A stretch of 9,916 bases of DNA from DASUFE01 sp036274675 (GTDB lineage: Bacteria > Pseudomonadota > Gammaproteobacteria > HTCC5015). The notes beneath the pieces were generated by a model. The model saw nothing but the letters and a program-made list of their open reading frames with translations, was not told the DNA's origin and did no database searches. Below are positions 7,492-9,916 of the stretch, in pieces (position 1 is the stretch's first letter; each line of letters begins with the position of its first letter). The DNA is taken from assembly GCA_036274675.1 (NCBI GenBank), contig DASUFE010000091.1, forward strand, positions 1 to 9,916, given 5' to 3'. The position numbers were made by a program, and so were the translations under genes.

Positions 7492-8535
7492 TCATCTGTA
7501 AAAAGTGTATTTCTTCGGATCGAATGCTTCACGTATCGCCTCACCAACGAACGTGACCATGGTGAGCACCATGACAAGCGCCGCAACCACGGAACTCGCA
7601 ATCCACGGCGCATGTAAATTATCCGTGCCCTCTCTCAATATTTCACCCCAGCTCGGTGTCGGCGGCGGGAGGCCGAATCCGAGAAAATCCAGAGCGGTTA
7701 AAGCAGTTATACCTGAGACGACCGAGAAAGGAATGAAAGTAACGACGATATAAACAGAGTTAGGCAGTATGTGATAAAACAATATTCTGGTTGTCGAGGC
7801 GCCAAGCGCCCTGGCCGCGGAGACGTAAGCGCGAGCCTTTTCCTTGTAAGTCGAGGTTCGCATGTACCAAGTCATCGACATCCAGCCGAACATCACCATA
7901 ATCAGGATCAACGTCCAGAAATCCGGCACCACAAATGAAGCAATGATCATGATTACGTACAGAAACGGCACGTTGGACCAGATTTCAATCAAACGTTGAA
8001 ACAGCAAATCGAAAATACCGCCGCTGTAACCCATCAGGCAGCCCAAAGCAATTCCCACAACATAATTGGAAATGAGAAGGATCAGGGAAAACGCCATCGC
8101 AGTCCGGAAGCCGTATAACAGCCGTGCTGCGACATCGCGGCCCGCCACATCGGTGCCCAGATAATGTCGCTGCAGCCAGTCCGGGGCGGTTGGAGGATAC
8201 TTGCCCTTCACAAAGTGATTCTCATAAGGATTGTAAGGTATGGGCGGCATTAACACCCAGCCATCGAGCGCCTGCTCTTGTATCAATTCTTTAAGCTGGC
8301 GGTAGTTGGTTTCATAATCATAATCCAGGCCGAATACCCTGCCGGGGATAATCGATCCATATGAAGGGAAATACAGCTTGTGCTGATAGCTGACGATCAG
8401 CGCACGGCTGTTAGCCAACAGCTCGGCAAACATTGAAAGGAACAGCAACACAACCAGCACTATCGCGGACCAGTAGCCGCGCCGTATCGACATGAAACGC
8501 CGCAGCGCTTTTCGGGTTAATGGATTAAGACGCAT
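7492..8535 (-). CDS. yejE: Peptide ABC importer inner-membrane permease, YejE type
   Basis: This is the second permease subunit, an integral inner-membrane protein of 347 aa (E. coli YejE has 341). It resembles YejE along its length: the N-terminal RRGYWS (18-23), FAELLANSRALIV, LGTDVAGRDVAARLLYG (126-142), FGWMS, ITALTALDFLGFGLP (276-290), and a C-terminal GEAIREAFDP. TM1 lies at about 23-41, followed by a soluble segment of about 100 residues typical of YejE. Further membrane segments are at about 145-168, 187-203, 206-226, 262-282 and 311-332. The EAA coupling loop that contacts the ATPase is at about 237-260 (SAARALGAS...HILPNS). The ATG at 8535 lies 15 nt after the first permease and has no good Shine-Dalgarno site, so it is probably coupled. 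No defect is seen. Confidence 0.95.
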   Translation of the reverse strand: MRLNPLTRKALRRFMSIRRGYWSAIVLVVLLFLSMFAELLANSRALIVSYQHKLYFPSYGSIIPGRVFGLDYDYETNYRQLKELIQEQALDGWVLMPPIPYNPYENHFVKGKYPPTAPDWLQRHYLGTDVAGRDVAARLLYGFRTAMAFSLILLISNYVVGIALGCLMGYSGGIFDLLFQRLIEIWSNVPFLYVIMIIASFVVPDFWTLILIMVMFGWMSMTWYMRTSTYKEKARAYVSAARALGASTTRILFYHILPNSVYIVVTFIPFSVVSGITALTALDFLGFGLPPPTPSWGEILREGTDNLHAPWIASSVVAALVMVLTMVTFVGEAIREAFDPKKYTFYR

Positions 8536-8550
8536 GAAATATCACATGTT

Positions 8551-9567
8551 TTATTCGAACTTGACGCGTGGATCCACCAGTGCAACGCAGAAGTCGGACA
8601 GAATATTGCCGAGCAGGTACAGAAAAGCGGAAATAGCCAATATTCCCATTACTACGGGATAATCGCGATCAACCAACGATTCATATCCCAGCAGTCCAAA
8701 ACCATCTATATTGAAAACCTTCTCGATCAAAAACGCACCGGTCAGGAAAAATGAAATGTTTTCACCAAAGGTTGTCGCGACCGGAATCAGGCTGTTGCGC
8801 AACGCATGCCTGAAAGCGGCGCGCCTGAAGGGAACACCTTTGGCGATTGCAGTCCGGACATAATCCGCCGCCAGATTTTCTAAAAGGGAATTCTTCATAA
8901 TAAACGTCATCACTGCAAAACTGCCGGATAGATAAGCCAACAGCGGTAATGCCGCATGACGGAACAGGTCGCCGATTTTTCCGAAGAACCCCAGCTCATC
9001 AAAATCATCGCCGATAAAACCGCCAAGCGGGAAGATTTCCCATGTTGAGGCGAACAGAATCAGCAGCAATATACCGACTACAAATCCCGGCACGGCGTAA
9101 CCGGTGAACACGAAAAACGAGGTTATGTGGTCAATGGGAGAATTATGGCGAATCGCTTTAAGCACCCCCAGCGGTATACAAATTATATAGGTCAATACCA
9201 TTGTAACCAGCCCGTAGAAAATGGATACAGGCAGGCGTTCTTTAATCGTTTGCCATACAGGTTCGTTGTAGCGCGTCGAATAACCCAGATCAAGCACCAG
9301 AATTTTCCTTACCCACTGCAAATAACTCATAATTACCGGCTTATCGAAGCCGTAGTATTCACGCAACTGCTGCAACTGATCTTCTGATAATACGCTACGC
9401 CCGAATTCAGCTCGCATCCCGCCCCGATCTCCGCCCATCTGGCTTTCCATCAAGATACGCTCGATCGGGCCACCTGGCACAAAACGCGTGATTACGAACA
9501 CCATCAGAGTGATGCCGATAAACGTCGGGATGATCAACAGCAATCGTCGAATAAAATATGAGGTCAT
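8551..9567 (-). CDS. yejB: Peptide ABC importer inner-membrane permease, YejB type
   Basis: This first gene of the operon encodes a 338-aa permease of the DppB/OppB class. The N-terminus MTSYFIRRLLLIIPT, the PGGPIE motif after TM1 and the C-terminal VDPRVKFE are YejB-like. TM1 is at about 8-28; others are at about 114-134, 147-172, 203-222, 262-285 and 305-327. A periplasmic segment (about 35-112) contains a Gly/Arg/Met-rich stretch (41-57) where E. coli YejB also has a low-complexity insert. The EAA loop is at about 235-262 (YVRTAIAKGVPFRRAAFRHALRNS). The ATG at 9567 is the only start giving the family N-terminus, but its purine site (CAGG) is only 2 nt away, so initiation looks weak. Together with the next permease it would form the transmembrane channel. 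Confidence 0.94.
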   Translation of the reverse strand: MTSYFIRRLLLIIPTFIGITLMVFVITRFVPGGPIERILMESQMGGDRGGMRAEFGRSVLSEDQLQQLREYYGFDKPVIMSYLQWVRKILVLDLGYSTRYNEPVWQTIKERLPVSIFYGLVTMVLTYIICIPLGVLKAIRHNSPIDHITSFFVFTGYAVPGFVVGILLLILFASTWEIFPLGGFIGDDFDELGFFGKIGDLFRHAALPLLAYLSGSFAVMTFIMKNSLLENLAADYVRTAIAKGVPFRRAAFRHALRNSLIPVATTFGENISFFLTGAFLIEKVFNIDGFGLLGYESLVDRDYPVVMGILAISAFLYLLGNILSDFCVALVDPRVKFE

Positions 9568-9597
9568 AGCCTGAAGCGGAATTGTAAATGAGCGCGA

Positions 9598-9696
9598 TTA
9601 ACCGCCTGTTGCGGCCACTTGAGGTATGGACAGTGCGTCAAAGCGAATAATCTCCTGAAACGAGTTGAGAAATAGCATAAAACAATTCTGTTTCAA
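9598..9696 (-). CDS. Possible small leader ORF before the importer operon, ending in a double-glycine-like motif
   Basis: A minus-strand frame is open from an ATG at 9822 to a TAA at 9600-9598, 74 codons. That ATG lacks a Shine-Dalgarno site. The only good site in the frame is AGGAGA (9711-9706), 9 nt before an in-frame TTG at 9696, which would give a 32-residue peptide containing MLFLNSFQEIIRF and ending LSIPQVAATGG. The stop lies 30 nt before the yejB-type start. I recognise no family. The end resembles double-glycine leaders, but nothing follows the GG. The same bases hold the best promoter candidate for the operon, so the frame may well be untranslated. Confidence 0.15.
   Translation of the reverse strand: MKQNCFMLFLNSFQEIIRFDALSIPQVAATGG
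9669..9696 (-). promoter_or_regulatory. Candidate sigma-70 promoter for the importer operon
   Basis: On the minus strand TTGAAA (9696-9691, five of six bases of TTGACA) is followed after 16 nt by TATTTC (9674-9669), with a TG one base before it as in extended -10 promoters. The -10 matches only TAT of TATAAT. Transcription would begin near 9662, about 95 nt before the yejB-type ATG. This is a sequence match only. Confidence 0.25.
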
Positions 9697-9860
9697 AGAC
9701 TTTTCTCTCCTGGACTCTCCATACCCCGGAGCAGTGAAACTATTAGTCTGATCGCGCAGCAGTTGGATGTTGATCACGCTTGGGAGTTCACGTATAACCT
9801 CGCCGGCAACCCTGCCATGCATGGAGTACCCGAAATCTCCCCAATCCCGTCATGAAATAG

Positions 9861-9866
9861 TATGAT
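9861..9866 (+). promoter_or_regulatory. Candidate -10 element for the downstream plus-strand gene
   Basis: TATGAT matches five of six bases of TATAAT and would place a start near 9873, giving a leader of about 33 nt. No convincing -35 is seen 16-18 nt upstream (around 9838-9844). Confidence 0.25.
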
Positions 9867-9894
9867 CGCGCACATTAAAACAACCATTAACGTC

Positions 9895-9899
9895 AGGAG
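9895..9899 (+). promoter_or_regulatory. Shine-Dalgarno site AGGAG of the gene starting at 9906
   Basis: AGGAG lies 6 nt before the ATG at 9906. It is the strongest ribosome binding site in the window and the reason for calling a gene start so close to the edge. Confidence 0.7.
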
Positions 9900-9905
9900 T
9901 CGAGT

Positions 9906-9916
9906 ATGGGGTTTCT
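9906..9916 (+). CDS. fabI: Start of a plus-strand gene, probably enoyl-ACP reductase FabI (3' part outside the window)
   Basis: Only 11 bases are visible: ATG GGG TTT CT, that is Met-Gly-Phe followed by an incomplete codon that can only be Leu. FabI proteins of gammaproteobacteria commonly begin MGFL, and in Pseudomonas aeruginosa fabI (PA1806) is adjacent to the npp importer genes (PA1807-PA1811), relatives of the operon here. FabI would carry out the NADH-dependent last step of each fatty-acid elongation cycle. That a gene starts here is well supported by the AGGAG site; its identity is an inference from four residues plus context. Confidence 0.4.

Larger units (their letters stand above)
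9568..9905. other. Divergent intergenic region between the importer operon and the next gene
   Basis: These 338 bases lie between two genes read in opposite directions and must carry both promoters unless an upstream one is used. I find weak candidates only, listed separately. The minus strand also has TACTAT at 9862-9857, nearly back-to-back with TATGAT on the plus strand (9861-9866), but without a good -35. Repeated GGAGA words occur on the minus strand (9720-9716, 9710-9706, 9655-9651). No tRNA, riboswitch or strong terminator is recognised. One open frame crosses it (9822 to 9598, minus). Confidence 0.5.

Noticed and set aside
7479..7613. Longer N-terminus of the binding protein (in-frame start at 7613)
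   Set aside because: It would overlap the permease gene by over 100 bases and bury the lipoprotein signal; the ATG at 7478 with GGGGGA is far better.
9588..9650. 20-codon plus-strand frame (MSAINRLLRPLEVW) in the intergenic region
   Set aside because: It is very short, has no ribosome binding site, and faces the wrong way relative to the operon leader.
9749..9872. Direct repeat TGATCGCGCA at 9749-9758 and 9863-9872, first taken for paired operators
   Set aside because: The same ten bases occur inside dapE coding sequence (2500-2509), so the word is simply common in this genome.

Overview
The window looks like chromosome from a gammaproteobacterium that I cannot name further. The evidence is a GlnD very close in motif layout to the Escherichia coli enzyme, a gammaproteobacterial-type DapE of 377 residues directly downstream of it, and a peptide importer whose two permeases align along their length, from memory, with E. 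coli YejB and YejE. I see no mobile element, CRISPR array, or rRNA or tRNA gene.

Layout. (1) Positions 1-2352 (+) hold glnD, cut at its 5' end by the window edge. (2) Positions 2463-3596 (+) hold dapE, 110 bases downstream of glnD. (3) Positions 3588-9567 (-) hold a tightly packed five-gene ABC importer operon. In transcription order it is: YejB-type permease, YejE-type permease, a lipoprotein YejA-like solute-binding protein, an OppD-type ATPase and an OppF-type ATPase. The junctions are 15 nt, 13 nt, a 1-nt TGATG overlap and an 11-nt overlap, so the genes are probably co-transcribed and translationally coupled. (4) Positions 9568-9905 are a divergent intergenic region with weak promoter candidates and one questionable small reading frame. 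(5) At 9906 a plus-strand gene starts behind a strong Shine-Dalgarno site. Only MGF and part of a codon compatible with Leu are visible; together with context this suggests fabI (enoyl-ACP reductase).

How the parts work together. GlnD senses glutamine and modifies PII, and DapE makes diaminopimelate precursor for lysine and peptidoglycan. The two are neighbours rather than one pathway. The five-gene operon would bring peptides, or peptide-like compounds, from the periplasm into the cytoplasm. Its closest described relatives are E. coli YejABEF (microcin C uptake) and Pseudomonas aeruginosa Npp (peptidyl-nucleoside antibiotic uptake). The npp genes of P. aeruginosa also sit beside fabI.

The window is mostly ordinary. 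The points most worth a second look are the YejF equivalent being two separate proteins in a B-E-A-D-F gene order, a binding protein that is a lipoprotein with Ser at +2, the 9-bp tail-to-tail overlap of dapE with the operon, and a small frame before the operon that ends in a double-glycine-leader-like motif.
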